DNA of 64,000 bases from Jingyaoa shaoxingensis (GCF_014385005.1 NZ_JACRSZ010000011.1:59668-123667), one strand, 5' to 3'; positions 18,226 to 26,209 are shown, counted from the first letter of the stretch. Notes: generated by a model from the sequence alone, not told the origin. Numbers and translations are program-made.

Positions 18226-18636
18226 ATGCGTATTAAAAACATGACGGTCACATCGACATTCAAATATCTATGGTTGAAAACTGTAACGGATGTCGATCTA
18301 TCACAGCATTGTGCCAAATGTCTTATCGGTGAATATGATACTCGAATCAACAACCGTATCACCGAAGCTGCAGACATCCCCCTCTCGAACAGTGTCTACT
18401 ACCTGTGTGGTGTAGCCTATCCGTATAACTGGTCGAAAAACTTTCATCTCGCATTTCGACCATGTGAAGGAAATGTACTCACTTATCAAAGCAATGGCAT
18501 ATCCATCACAATAGAGGATGCCATTGAGTTACCTATCGACCCTCGTTTTAATCATCACCCGAAGATGATTTATAAATCTTACAGCACTTGCCGGAACTGG
18601 CAGTTTGCTAACTGGTTCAATGATAACTTAAAATAG
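18226..18636 (+). CDS. Unknown 136-residue protein on the opposite strand, moron-like
   Basis: This is the only plus-strand gene inside the late region. It starts at ATG 18226 after GAAAGGAGG. The promoter call is weak: TTGCTT (18168) and TATGTT (18190) are spaced 16 bases. The protein (MRIKNMTVTSTFKYLWLKTV to NWQFANWFNDNLK) has no signal peptide or membrane segment, is rich in aromatic residues and Cys (HCAKC, YYLCGVAYPYNW), and matches no family I recognise. It converges with the ParB-methyltransferase gene, overlapping by 20 bases at the 3' ends. Independent transcription inside a silent late operon is typical of lysogenic-conversion or host-takeover genes, but the function is unknown. Confidence 0.75.
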   Translation: MRIKNMTVTSTFKYLWLKTVTDVDLSQHCAKCLIGEYDTRINNRITEAADIPLSNSVYYLCGVAYPYNWSKNFHLAFRPCEGNVLTYQSNGISITIEDAIELPIDPRFNHHPKMIYKSYSTCRNWQFANWFNDNLK

Positions 18637-19981
18637 TCTCAACCAAGCGCTCATGTTGATTGTGTCTGTATCCTCCGGGATATTCCAGATTGAATTCAAT
18701 ATCGAGCGCTTTCTCGTATCTTTCTTTTCCGAGGTCTTTCGGTTTTCTGCATACAGCCCAGATCTGTGTTGCTCCTTTATCAACAACCTGCACATCTTCA
18801 AAATATCTTTTCAGTGTGCGTGTCAGTGATTCTTTATCATGGAATTTCTGCATCGTCCATGTTCCTTTGCGGAAAGTGGCGCTGAAATTATCTTTATCCA
18901 GAAATTCAATATATCTTACAGAATCCGAACTTGTTTCCAGATTTCCTCTGTCCTGTACGACCTGCAGGTTTCGTGTACCGGTGAAGAATGTTCCGTCTTG
19001 GGACATCAGAGCGTTGCAGCATGTCAACACCCAGTCTTCATAATCATTGCTCGTTATGGAATTGATTACTGAATCCAGCACGACCACATTGTAAAGCCCC
19101 TTTTCCTTTATATCCCTGTTAAGTGCTTTAATCATGCGGACGACTTCGCTTACATTCAGCTTTTCAGTTCCTTCCGTTTTGTAGAACGGCTCGTACCAAT
19201 GTGTGTCGTAGCCTTTCTGCCGCAGGTTCTTGCTGTAGAAACATTTGCCTGCGCCAAAATCCACAAGCCTATCTGATTTCGTGAGGCTTGGAATTACAAA
19301 ATTCTCATAGAGCGTGCTTTTGATACTGGATCCGTTGCGGCTCATTTGGCAATGCGTCTGCACATAAGGCTTAATTCCCAAGGTCTCGTAATTGTATTCG
19401 CCATAATCAATGCCAAGATACATCAGAAACTCTCGCACATGCTCATTGTGCATTTTATAAACCACAACATCATTTCCCAGCAACTTGCAGCAATACGCAT
19501 AATCTGCATTGTGGATCACATTGCCGTCCTCGTCCACAATAATGTTTCCGTAATCTCCGTATTTTGAGATCAGACGGCTGATTTCTTTGATAATGGAACC
19601 TTTGCCCTTATGCACTGTTTCCAGATGCTCGTTTTTCACCAGTGTAAATCCAAACGGAATATCCGCTGCATTGTCAATACGCATCTTTGCCGTTTCCGTT
19701 TCCACGCTGTTGTGCATCAAGTTGAATTTGATTTCATCCTGTAAAGATACGTTCTTTTCCAGAATGAATATCGGGCAGTGATTTATGCCAACCGCTTTCA
19801 TGGCCTTTGTTCTCTGGTGCCCTGCAACGATGGTGCCGTCAAGGTTTGCAATGACAGCTTTGCATACGCCAAACTTCAAAAGACTTTCCTGTAGCTTCTC
19901 AAAAGCGTTCTCTTTGATTTTACGTGGGTTGTAATCTGCCGGTGTGATCTGGTCTATTGGATAATTTTCAATAAACCGCAT
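18617..19981 (-). CDS. ParB/Srx domain fused to SAM-dependent methyltransferase
   Basis: The 454-residue protein has an N-terminal ParB/Srx domain (YNPRKIKENAFEKLQESLLK, GTIVAGHQRTKAMKAVGI) and a C-terminal class I methyltransferase with motif I RLVDFGAGKCFYSKNLRQKG and a motif IV-like YNVVVLDSVINSITS. There is no DPPY/NPPY motif, so it does not look like an ordinary N6-adenine or N4-cytosine DNA methylase. A middle region (110 to 210) contains NAADIPFGFTLV and HNEHVREFLMYLGIDY. It starts four bases inside the previous gene. Phage ParB-methylase fusions are known, but this substrate is not evident; DNA or small-molecule modification are both possible. Confidence 0.82.
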   Translation of the reverse strand: MRFIENYPIDQITPADYNPRKIKENAFEKLQESLLKFGVCKAVIANLDGTIVAGHQRTKAMKAVGINHCPIFILEKNVSLQDEIKFNLMHNSVETETAKMRIDNAADIPFGFTLVKNEHLETVHKGKGSIIKEISRLISKYGDYGNIIVDEDGNVIHNADYAYCCKLLGNDVVVYKMHNEHVREFLMYLGIDYGEYNYETLGIKPYVQTHCQMSRNGSSIKSTLYENFVIPSLTKSDRLVDFGAGKCFYSKNLRQKGYDTHWYEPFYKTEGTEKLNVSEVVRMIKALNRDIKEKGLYNVVVLDSVINSITSNDYEDWVLTCCNALMSQDGTFFTGTRNLQVVQDRGNLETSSDSVRYIEFLDKDNFSATFRKGTWTMQKFHDKESLTRTLKRYFEDVQVVDKGATQIWAVCRKPKDLGKERYEKALDIEFNLEYPGGYRHNQHERLVETILSYH

Positions 19982-20565
19982 TATTCTTCCAGAATGTGCC
20001 GCACGAAGCCATAAGCAGTACCGGTTTCATCGGTATATTCATTCAACTTCTTCTCCAGCAGCTCCACCTCGTAATCACTCATAGGTACATTGTGACCGGC
20101 AAATTTCATGTACTCCTGAGTTTCAAGACTTTCGCTGTCATCCTTACTGTCTTTTGGAATGTCCAGTTCTACATCATCATCTTCAAAACCATAATCAGAC
20201 ATATCCAGATCTTCTACTGCATCCAATTCCAGCTCCAACAGGCCTGCGTCCCATTCAGAAAACTCATTTGTCTTGTTGTCTGCCAAGCGGTAAGCTCTTG
20301 CCTGTTCTTCGGAAAGGTGCGCTGCAACATATACCGGAACTTTTTCAAGCCCAAGTTCCAGCGCTGCCAGATACCGGGTATGTCCTACGATAATCACATG
20401 ATCTTTGTCAACAACGATCGGCTGGTTAAATCCAAACTCTCTGATACTGTTCATCACCGGCTCGATTGCACGATCATTTTTTCGCGGATTGTTCGCATAT
20501 GGTGTGATGTCTACCAGCTTCATAAGCTCGGACTTTTCCATCATTACTGCATTCTTATCGTTCAT
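19981..20565 (-). CDS. ParB/Srx-fold protein
   Basis: The 194-residue protein has a ParB/Srx domain: VDITPYANNPRKNDRAIEPV, VMNSIREFGFNQPIVVDKDH and the signature VIIVGHTRYLAALELGLEKV, followed by LSEEQARAYRLADNKTNEFS. The C-terminal part is acidic and lacks the HTH of chromosomal ParB. The start at 20565 is chosen because AAAGGAGAA lies before it; the frame is open further upstream but crosses a structured, site-free region. ParB-fold proteins near phage terminase genes may bind DNA or CTP/ATP; a partition role is not indicated because no ParA is nearby. Confidence 0.85.
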   Translation of the reverse strand: MNDKNAVMMEKSELMKLVDITPYANNPRKNDRAIEPVMNSIREFGFNQPIVVDKDHVIIVGHTRYLAALELGLEKVPVYVAAHLSEEQARAYRLADNKTNEFSEWDAGLLELELDAVEDLDMSDYGFEDDDVELDIPKDSKDDSESLETQEYMKFAGHNVPMSDYEVELLEKKLNEYTDETGTAYGFVRHILEE

Positions 20566-20594
20566 AGTATTCTCCTTTCCCCTAAATTTGGGTA

Positions 20595-20618
20595 TAAAAA
20601 AACCGCCTTTTCGGCGGT
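20595..20618 (-). terminator. Rho-independent terminator ahead of the ParB genes
   Basis: On the minus strand ACCGCC pairs with GGCGGT around GAAAA and six T follow. It lies 30 bases before the ParB start codon and closes the multi-hairpin RNA segment. It must be bypassed if the late genes are read from a promoter further upstream. Confidence 0.8.
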
Positions 20619-20885
20619 CTGCATTTTTCCTCAGGGCATTGGTGACTGGCGGTAAGTCCAGCCACCTGCTTTTTCTGGTGTCCTTGTGATTGGAGGATAC
20701 AAGAACAGAAATACTTGCCCCTGCTATGGTCGAAACCATGGGAACTCGCACTACCATATTACCGCAGTACGTTTCTAAGGTAAACCTAAACATTTTGAAA
20801 TGCTCCCACAAGCCCTCACAGCCATAGGGAGCGTCCGAATTGTAATGCGTGGTAAAATGTCCATAAAGCCTGTAAAACTCAGGCT
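20595..20885 (-). ncRNA. Candidate structured RNA or leader of seven consecutive hairpins
   Basis: This roughly 290-base gap between the late regulator and the ParB gene contains, on the minus strand, a run of hairpins with short spacers. Stems pair 20880-20885 with 20867-20872; 20827-20832 with 20802-20807; 20764-20771 with 20747-20754; 20735-20741 with 20724-20730 (UUCG loop on the RNA); 20699-20707 with 20679-20687; 20658-20666 with 20641-20649; and the terminator stem. The stems are 6 to 9 bp, with only G-U exceptions. The plus-strand version of the G-U stems would be weaker, so a minus-strand RNA is favoured. It could be a small RNA, or a leader acting in termination control of the late operon. 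No known RNA family is recognised. Confidence 0.6.
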
Positions 20886-21436
20886 CCAAGCAAATACACA
20901 GAGATGGCGGCACATGCAATTCTGAAATCATTGTACACAGTCTTGTCGCTGACATTTTCTAATTCAGAAATCTGCTGCACGGTCTTTGGTTCATCAGCAA
21001 TGTACATGGCATGTACCTCTCTGTACCGACGAACATCTTCCTCGTAAGGCGAACTTTCGCACTCCTGTTTATACAGTTTCATGGCGCGATCAATAATCTG
21101 CACATAGAATAAATTCTGTTTCCGCTTTGTCTCATATTTCTCAATGTCCTTTTCGGTCCGGTCGCAATTACTCACAGCCGTTCCCATAAGATCTTCGATG
21201 AACCGCCAGCGGAACTCTCTCTTTTCTGCCTCTGTCAGCTCCTCTGTGTCCGCAATATCCGTTTTCATCCTGCGGTATGCGGTCAGCAGCTTCTTTGTCT
21301 TTGCCGGTTTGCTTTCAGTACGTTCCCGCTTTTTTCGCTCCGAATCTTCCTTTTTTCTGTACGCCTCAATCGCTTTCTCCGCAGCTACGCTTGCGATCAT
21401 TGCAACATCCTCGTCAGTCAATCCTTTCTTTCCCAC
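20879..21436 (-). CDS. ArpU-like late transcription regulator
   Basis: The 185-residue protein starts with GTG after TAAGGAGGGCAAATGC. It is highly charged (RKKEDSERKKRERTESKPAK) and ends with an HTH, EPKTVQQISELENVSDKTVY then NDFRIACAAISVYLLGA, resembling the sigma-70 region 4-like C-terminus of ArpU/RinA-type late activators. Such proteins sit at the end of the early or middle region and switch on the late operon. Position directly before the late genes fits well. Its stop codon lies inside the first stem of the structured RNA segment. Confidence 0.8.
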   Translation of the reverse strand: MGKKGLTDEDVAMIASVAAEKAIEAYRKKEDSERKKRERTESKPAKTKKLLTAYRRMKTDIADTEELTEAEKREFRWRFIEDLMGTAVSNCDRTEKDIEKYETKRKQNLFYVQIIDRAMKLYKQECESSPYEEDVRRYREVHAMYIADEPKTVQQISELENVSDKTVYNDFRIACAAISVYLLGA

Positions 21437-21449
21437 GCATTTGCCCTCC

Positions 21450-21869
21450 TTATTGTCCGATTTCTTCCAGTGTGATTTCTACTCTTGGCATTTCACCATA
21501 TATCTTATCAACGACCAGCATTGAAATTCCCGAATCATCATCATAAGCAATTTTATTCAGTGAATCCAGAATAGCTTTTGCCAGATTATCGCAGTCTATT
21601 TTCTTTGTATGCAGAATCTCGCCTGCCAGCATTTTCACCCTTTTATATTTCGGTGTGCTTTTCGGTATAGGGAATACGCCAGTTATGGTAGCTCTGATCG
21701 GTGCCTGCAATTTTATTCTTCCTACCTGATTGATATAGCAGCACTTTACCCAATCCTCATAATTTTTTGTCTGCCTCGGTGTGTATGCTACGGATCCATG
21801 GTCTGTCTGTACAACTCTTGGCCTCTGCTTTGCCTTTGGCTCTCCATCCACAATAAATGCTACTTTCAT
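21450..21869 (-). CDS. rusA: RusA-family Holliday junction resolvase
   Basis: The 139-residue protein starts MKVAFIVDGEPKAKQRPRVV, the usual RusA opening with a KQRPR motif, and carries the metal-binding acidic residues in KKIDCDNLAKAILDSLNKIA followed by YDDDSGI. RusA resolves recombination and replication intermediates of phage DNA. Start overlaps the previous gene by four bases. Place among replication genes and length are typical. Confidence 0.92.
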   Translation of the reverse strand: MKVAFIVDGEPKAKQRPRVVQTDHGSVAYTPRQTKNYEDWVKCCYINQVGRIKLQAPIRATITGVFPIPKSTPKYKRVKMLAGEILHTKKIDCDNLAKAILDSLNKIAYDDDSGISMLVVDKIYGEMPRVEITLEEIGQ

Positions 21870-22150
21870 GTTTTCACCCTTTCATACTGTGTTCTGAATA
21901 TGTTCTTCTTAACCGGAAAAATGCTGCCATTCGCAGCACGCACAATATAATCACCATTTTTCGCTCTCTGTTTTCCATAAGCCGTCGTGATCGTGCATCC
22001 GTAAACTTTGGTCGCTCCGTCTGTGATTACCCGGTTAATGAAAATCTGTTCTTTCTCCAGTTCTTTCATAAACCAGCTCGGGGCTGATACTTCTGCATCT
22101 GCCCCAAACTGAAATACATCCACCGTTTCCGGCTTTCTTATATACCGCAT
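21866..22150 (-). CDS. Conserved small phage protein
   Basis: The 94-residue protein begins MRYIRKPETVDVFQFGADAE and ends NGDYIVRAANGSIFPVKKNI, then FRTQYERV. The ending matches a very common small phage protein type (GDYIV...NG.I.P.k...F...Y), present in many Gram-positive prophages, without an established function. GTAGGAGACGAT precedes the start; the stop overlaps rusA. Confidence 0.82.
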   Translation of the reverse strand: MRYIRKPETVDVFQFGADAEVSAPSWFMKELEKEQIFINRVITDGATKVYGCTITTAYGKQRAKNGDYIVRAANGSIFPVKKNIFRTQYERVKT

Positions 22151-22158
22151 ATCGTCTC

Positions 22159-22569
22159 CTACTTATCATTTCTGGACGTATCGGCGTTATCTTCCAGCAA
22201 TGTTGCGTGTACATAATAGCTCAGTGTCTTGCTGTCTGGACTCGGGTAGCGTTTGTTCTGCCCCACCTCATATCCGTTCTTTGCAAGAATCTGAATCATT
22301 GTCAATCTGTCCTGCTGATGGAATATCTTCAACTCCGCGTCCCACTTCTTTTCCGGCTTTTCCTGTTTACCAGTAATCAGTTCCTCGGGGGCACATTTCA
22401 GGCAAGCTGCAATTTTGAACAATACGCTCAGTGGCATATCCACTGATCCATTCTCGTAAGCACCAATCTGGCTCTCGCTTCTGCCAATCGCCTGCGCAAC
22501 TTCTTTCTGTGAAAGACCGCTTTCCGTCCGAAGCTTCTTGATGTTTTCTCCTACTTTGTTCGTTCCCAT
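22159..22569 (-). CDS. XRE-family HTH regulator in the replication cluster
   Basis: The 136-residue protein has an N-terminal HTH_3 domain (IKKLRTESGLSQKEVAQAIG, RSESQIGAYENGSVDMPLSV) and a C-terminal part with an extra fold (LAKNGYEVGQNKRYPSPDSK). It lies between the helicase loader and the small phage protein, with a good site TAAAGGAGGAAAAGC. It probably tunes early or middle gene expression; the C-terminal extension is of unknown role. Confidence 0.87.
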   Translation of the reverse strand: MGTNKVGENIKKLRTESGLSQKEVAQAIGRSESQIGAYENGSVDMPLSVLFKIAACLKCAPEELITGKQEKPEKKWDAELKIFHQQDRLTMIQILAKNGYEVGQNKRYPSPDSKTLSYYVHATLLEDNADTSRNDK

Positions 22570-22581
22570 GCTTTTCCTCCT

Positions 22582-23418
22582 TTAAGCAAATAACATTTTC
22601 ATCTGTGCCTGTCGCCTTGCCGCTTCCTCCAAACGGAAGGACGTTCCAAGCATTTCCACCGGATAGCACTTTTCAAAAATCCGGTCGTATATTCTGCGTA
22701 AGCTCAGATCCGCACACCCAACCATATCCTGCACCTTTAAATTGGTTGTCAGAATCATTGGTTTCCCGGAGCGCACCCGCCGATCAATTACGCTATATAC
22801 CTTTTCTACTGCATACGCTGAATCACGCTCTGCGCCCAGATCATCAATAATCAACAGGGTAGCTGCATTCAGTGCGTCCATATATTCAGCTTCTTTGCTT
22901 CCCCTGCCCTGAATATCCTTCAGGATCTCTACAAAGGATGTCATTATTACCGGCACACTCTGTTCCATGAGTGCATTTGCAATACACGCCGCTGTATAGG
23001 ACTTCCCGGTTCCCAGTGGGCCATACAGCAAAAGACCCTGTGCTTCCTGTTTCATAGTCCCAAAGCGTTCCACATACCGTTTTGCAATATTGAACGCTTT
23101 CTCATTTTCCTTGCGGACTCTGTACTCAGAAAAGCTCGCTTCCATGCAATCCCGGGGCATACAGCTTGCCATTTTCAACCGCTGCACGTATCGCATTCGT
23201 TCCTCGTAATCATCCTTTTCCTTTCTTTCCTGTAACCGGTCAGCGTCACACTGGCATATACACCACACTGTCCGTTTAAACGATCCCAGCTCTATCCGGT
23301 GCTGCTTCGGTCTGTGGCAAACGCCACAGTACCAAAGTCCATCTTTCTGATAATCTCCATCTTTTACGTTTTCTGCATTTTTACTTTGTTCAATCGGAAG
23401 ATAACTTGTGACATCCAT
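22582..23418 (-). CDS. DnaC/IstB-like helicase loader ATPase
   Basis: The 278-residue protein has an N-terminal Cys pattern (LWYCGVCHRPKQHRIELG ... VWCICQC) likely binding zinc, and an AAA+ domain with Walker A (LLYGPLGTGKSYTAACIANA), Walker B (TLLIIDDLGAERDSAYAVEK) and sensor-like GKPMILTTNLKVQDM. Loaders of this type recruit the host replicative helicase to the phage origin. ATG 23418 follows GGTGGAGGTATAGC and lies 2 bases after the stop of the initiator gene. The upstream in-frame codon is not supported by a site. Confidence 0.9.
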   Translation of the reverse strand: MDVTSYLPIEQSKNAENVKDGDYQKDGLWYCGVCHRPKQHRIELGSFKRTVWCICQCDADRLQERKEKDDYEERMRYVQRLKMASCMPRDCMEASFSEYRVRKENEKAFNIAKRYVERFGTMKQEAQGLLLYGPLGTGKSYTAACIANALMEQSVPVIMTSFVEILKDIQGRGSKEAEYMDALNAATLLIIDDLGAERDSAYAVEKVYSVIDRRVRSGKPMILTTNLKVQDMVGCADLSLRRIYDRIFEKCYPVEMLGTSFRLEEAARRQAQMKMLFA

Positions 23419-23419
23419 G

Positions 23420-24106
23420 CTATACCTCCACCAGTTTTGAGAAGTCCACTTCTCCATAGCCATCGTTTTCGGGTTCCTGCTTAATGTCGCTCTTTAAAAA
23501 ATCTGCAAACGGTGCCTTGTCGGATAAAAATGTCTTTGCCTGCTTTGTGAACTGTTTCTCTGTTTTCAACCGTTTGCACTGATCTGCATAAGCTGTTGCC
23601 GCTTGCAGCAATTCCTCCGGGCTGTAGCCGTCCTTGATCCTTGCTGCATACTTCGCATAGGCAACACCTTTTTCATCTTTCCGTGGATATACAGCCCAAA
23701 ACTCTTCAAAATTCTTAGGATATGAATTTGCTTTCTTCGCAGGCTTCTTGTCCTGTATTTCTTCTGTTCCCTGTTCTAAAACCGTCCGGTTTTCTGGGTT
23801 TTCTTCCACAACCGTTCGGTTTGGCTGTTCCTCTGCATTCTTTCGGGGTCTGCCACCTTTCATGCCGTTTGCCCGGTTCTTTTTGCATATTTCCTCATAT
23901 TTACTGGAATCCCTGTCCAGTTGATTTTTGATAAAGGAAAATGCCATAGCTGCAACCCCTGAAAGTTCCTGTACTTCCAAGTCGTTCTCATATTCCAAGA
24001 TCGCCTTGAACAGTTTCCCTGCGTCCTCGTCAGACATCAGTTTCACATGGTCTATGTAATCATTGTATAAGTAAAATGCCTTTTTATCGTCTGACGTTCT
24101 TACCAT
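23420..24106 (-). CDS. Phage replication protein, DUF6291-like
   Basis: The 228-residue protein starts MVRTSDDKKAFYLYNDYIDH after ACGGAGGTCAGAG. The N-terminal domain with KLMSDEDAGKLFKAILEYEN and the downstream GMKGGRPRKN motif are common in phage proteins encoded before a DnaC-like loader. The C-terminal domain (NFEEFWAVYPRKDEKGVAYA, SPEELLQAATAYADQCK) resembles the conserved tail of phage replication initiators. Together with the loader it probably opens and recruits replication machinery at the phage origin. Confidence 0.8.
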   Translation of the reverse strand: MVRTSDDKKAFYLYNDYIDHVKLMSDEDAGKLFKAILEYENDLEVQELSGVAAMAFSFIKNQLDRDSSKYEEICKKNRANGMKGGRPRKNAEEQPNRTVVEENPENRTVLEQGTEEIQDKKPAKKANSYPKNFEEFWAVYPRKDEKGVAYAKYAARIKDGYSPEELLQAATAYADQCKRLKTEKQFTKQAKTFLSDKAPFADFLKSDIKQEPENDGYGEVDFSKLVEV

Positions 24107-24122
24107 CTCTGACCTCCGTCCG

Positions 24123-24785
24123 CTATGCTTTGTCTGGATACTTACCCAAAAGCTGCATAGCATTATTCCACATTCCAAAGGACATTGCCTCAAAGCTCTT
24201 GACTCCGTAGTGTTCCAGAATGCTGCTTTCTTTCAGCCCCTTGCTGGCAATCGTATTACGGATCACTGAAATCTTTGTCTTATCAATCGGGGAGTTATTT
24301 GCCGCGTCAATTTCCTTCTGCTGCGCTTCCTGTGACGGTTCAATAGGATCTGGCGTATCGCCGTCTGGATCATTCATTTCTACCGTAGGTATGCAGAATA
24401 CTTGGAAGCAAGCATATTTAAACGCCACAGCCATAGCTTTGTTGGTAGCTTTATCTCCGCTGTCCATGCCCTCACCGATTGTAACGGCATCCACATAACT
24501 TCCATCGTCCGTATAGAACCGGAAGCGTATCTGACAAATAGAATACAAAAGCACATTTCCTGAGTTCGTGCGCCGTTCTTCTCTTTTCTGCTCAATGATC
24601 TGCGGTACTATAAACACATGGTATTCGGACAGTGCCGGGTACAAGGCATTCATCACATCATCAACACCACGGTACATAAATCCCTGTTTCTGATTCTTCT
24701 GGTTCTTGCCTACTGCATTGATCGCAGCCATCACATTTGATATTGCCGCATAGATTTTTCCTGCTTTTACCTCTGTGTCAGCCAT
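24123..24785 (-). CDS. ERF-family single-strand annealing protein
   Basis: The 220-residue protein has the ERF core: QGFMYRGVDDVMNALYPALS, a middle YSICQIRFRFYTDDGSYVDA and GEGMDSGDKATNKAMAVAFK. The YRGVDDV and GDKATNKAM motifs are diagnostic. ERF anneals complementary strands in phage recombination. A C-terminal extension (about 150 to 220) contains PIDKTKISVIRNTIASKGLK and may contact partner proteins. The ATG at 24785 shares bases with the preceding TGA stop; the upstream in-frame TTG is less likely. Confidence 0.93.
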   Translation of the reverse strand: MADTEVKAGKIYAAISNVMAAINAVGKNQKNQKQGFMYRGVDDVMNALYPALSEYHVFIVPQIIEQKREERRTNSGNVLLYSICQIRFRFYTDDGSYVDAVTIGEGMDSGDKATNKAMAVAFKYACFQVFCIPTVEMNDPDGDTPDPIEPSQEAQQKEIDAANNSPIDKTKISVIRNTIASKGLKESSILEHYGVKSFEAMSFGMWNNAMQLLGKYPDKA

Positions 24786-25720
24786 CAAATCACCTCATAT
24801 CTCATAAACAGATCCTGCATTGCCTGTTCAAACTCTTCCATTCGGCTTTCAGGTACCATAACTCGCACAGCAATTTCCTTTTCCGCTTCAAAAGCACCCA
24901 CACTCGGTTCTCCAAACGGCATTTCCGGTGCTTTTGCAGATTCCTGCTTCGGTGGGAATGCTGGGACAGCCTGTGCCTGCGCTTCCTGTTCCTCCTTCTG
25001 CCGCGCCGCAACTTCTGCCTGCGCTTTTTCTCTGGCAATTCTCTCCTGCTCAAGCCGTTCCTGTTCCGCCTTGCGTCTGCGCTCATTTTCCAGAACAATT
25101 TCTTTCTGCTTCTGAAGTTCCTGTGCCTTTGCCATAGCATCCTGCAAGCTCAAATCTTTGATATATGCCTGCATTGCAGCTTCCTTGTAATCCGGATCAA
25201 CGCCTTCCAAAATCGCAAGATCAGATTTTGTAGCCTGATAAGCGCTGGTGATAGCGTCTTTATATGCTTTCTTCGTAGCTGTCACATTTTCCCATTTCGG
25301 ATCATATACCTTGAAGCGCAGCTTCGCAGAAACATTGTCTGGCAGATCTGCAAAGGTATCGCGCATAAAAGCCAAAATCTCTTCTTTCTTTTCCTGTTTC
25401 CGTTTCTCAGTGTATTCCTCTACCTGTTCTGAAATCTTGGCTATCGGCTTGTCAATCATGCCTGTAAGGATTTTGGCCTGTTCTTCAATTACGCCGTATG
25501 GCTCCAGACATTTGTTTCTGATCTCTTTTCTTCGGCTCTCAACTTCGCTGCGCAGCTTTCTCAGTGCCGCCACATCTGCTTTTGCGTCTTTTACGGTATC
25601 TTCTGTATATACCATGGCCTCATACTGCTGCATTTGAGCCTGCAAAGCATTTACCAGCTCTTCAAAGTTCCACTGCACCGCACCCGGTTTCTGTGTTACG
25701 TTTACCTGTAATTCGTTCAT
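24785..25720 (-). CDS. DUF1351 phage protein, coiled-coil
   Basis: The 311-residue protein (MNELQVNVTQKPGAVQWNFE) carries the DUF1351 signature around VYTEDTVKDAKADVAALRKL and EVESRRKEIRNKCLEPYGVI. A long coiled coil follows (KAQELQKQKEIVLENERRRK to EEQEAQ). The C-terminal RMEEFEQAMQDLFMRYEV is conserved in the group. DUF1351 proteins are nearly always beside ERF or RecT annealing proteins, suggesting a recombination partner. GGAGG lies 9 bases before ATG 25720, so this start is preferred over ATG 25726. Confidence 0.9.
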   Translation of the reverse strand: MNELQVNVTQKPGAVQWNFEELVNALQAQMQQYEAMVYTEDTVKDAKADVAALRKLRSEVESRRKEIRNKCLEPYGVIEEQAKILTGMIDKPIAKISEQVEEYTEKRKQEKKEEILAFMRDTFADLPDNVSAKLRFKVYDPKWENVTATKKAYKDAITSAYQATKSDLAILEGVDPDYKEAAMQAYIKDLSLQDAMAKAQELQKQKEIVLENERRRKAEQERLEQERIAREKAQAEVAARQKEEQEAQAQAVPAFPPKQESAKAPEMPFGEPSVGAFEAEKEIAVRVMVPESRMEEFEQAMQDLFMRYEVI

Positions 25721-25745
25721 TCCCATATTCCTCCATATCTTGTAT

Positions 25746-25961
25746 TTATGCTGTTTTCAGTTCATCGCCCAGCAACTCAACCAGTTCTTTAACCGACATA
25801 TCTTCCAGACATTCTTCACAGTAATATCCGTCTGGTCCGTCGTAATAATGGTCGCCCTCATAAATGCCATAGCCACATTCCTTGCAAATATGTATCGGTT
25901 TTGGTTCCTCTGCATTGGGGCAACCTGCTGCACAGGGATTTCTTCTGCATACGCTGCACAT
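25746..25961 (-). CDS. Small zinc-ribbon protein
   Basis: The 71-residue protein has several Cys pairs: MCSVCRRNPCAAGCPNA, ICKECGYGIYEGDHYY and YYCEECLEDMSVKELVELLG. Two CxxC knuckles (ICKEC and YCEEC) fit a zinc ribbon. Similar short proteins are common in Clostridia prophage early regions. Function unknown; nucleic-acid or protein binding is possible. Confidence 0.8.
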   Translation of the reverse strand: MCSVCRRNPCAAGCPNAEEPKPIHICKECGYGIYEGDHYYDGPDGYYCEECLEDMSVKELVELLGDELKTA

Positions 25962-25963
25962 AA

Positions 25964-26209
25964 TTAAGCTCCCATCCTTTCTCTCGAATCTGTTTCTGCC
26001 GCTTTACGGATCTTAAAATTCTTTTTTCTGGCCTGCCGTCTTTTCTTTCTTACAAAATCATAAATATCTTCCTGTACAAAAAGTGTGATCGCAAACCATG
26101 TAAGTACGCCAAACACAGTGTCAAAATCTCCTGTCATTAAAGTCCATGTTGCCGCTGTGATTACGCTACCAATTAACAGTCTGTAAATAACTTTCTCTGC
26201 ATTTACCAT
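25964..26209 (-). CDS. Small membrane protein in early region
   Basis: The 81-residue protein begins MVNAEKVIYRLLIGSVITAA and has two hydrophobic segments (RLLIGSVITAATWTLM and VFGVLTWFAITLFV), followed by a strongly basic tail (RKKRRQARKKNFKIRK). It overlaps the upstream gene by 44 bases in another frame and has GGGGAGGTAACGG before its start. A small inner-membrane protein with a cytoplasmic basic tail could be an exclusion or host-interaction factor, but this is inference. Confidence 0.68.
   Translation of the reverse strand: MVNAEKVIYRLLIGSVITAATWTLMTGDFDTVFGVLTWFAITLFVQEDIYDFVRKKRRQARKKNFKIRKAAETDSRERMGA

Noticed and set aside
19981..20565. Plasmid-type partition function for the ParB-fold protein
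   Set aside because: There is no ParA gene or parS-like cluster, the HTH part of partition ParB is missing, and the element is an integrated phage.
20566..20955. In-frame upstream extension of the ParB gene across the structured gap (130 more residues)
   Set aside because: A strong ribosome binding site precedes the ATG at 20565, the extension has none, overlaps the late regulator gene, has no ParB-like sequence and consists of hairpins including a terminator.
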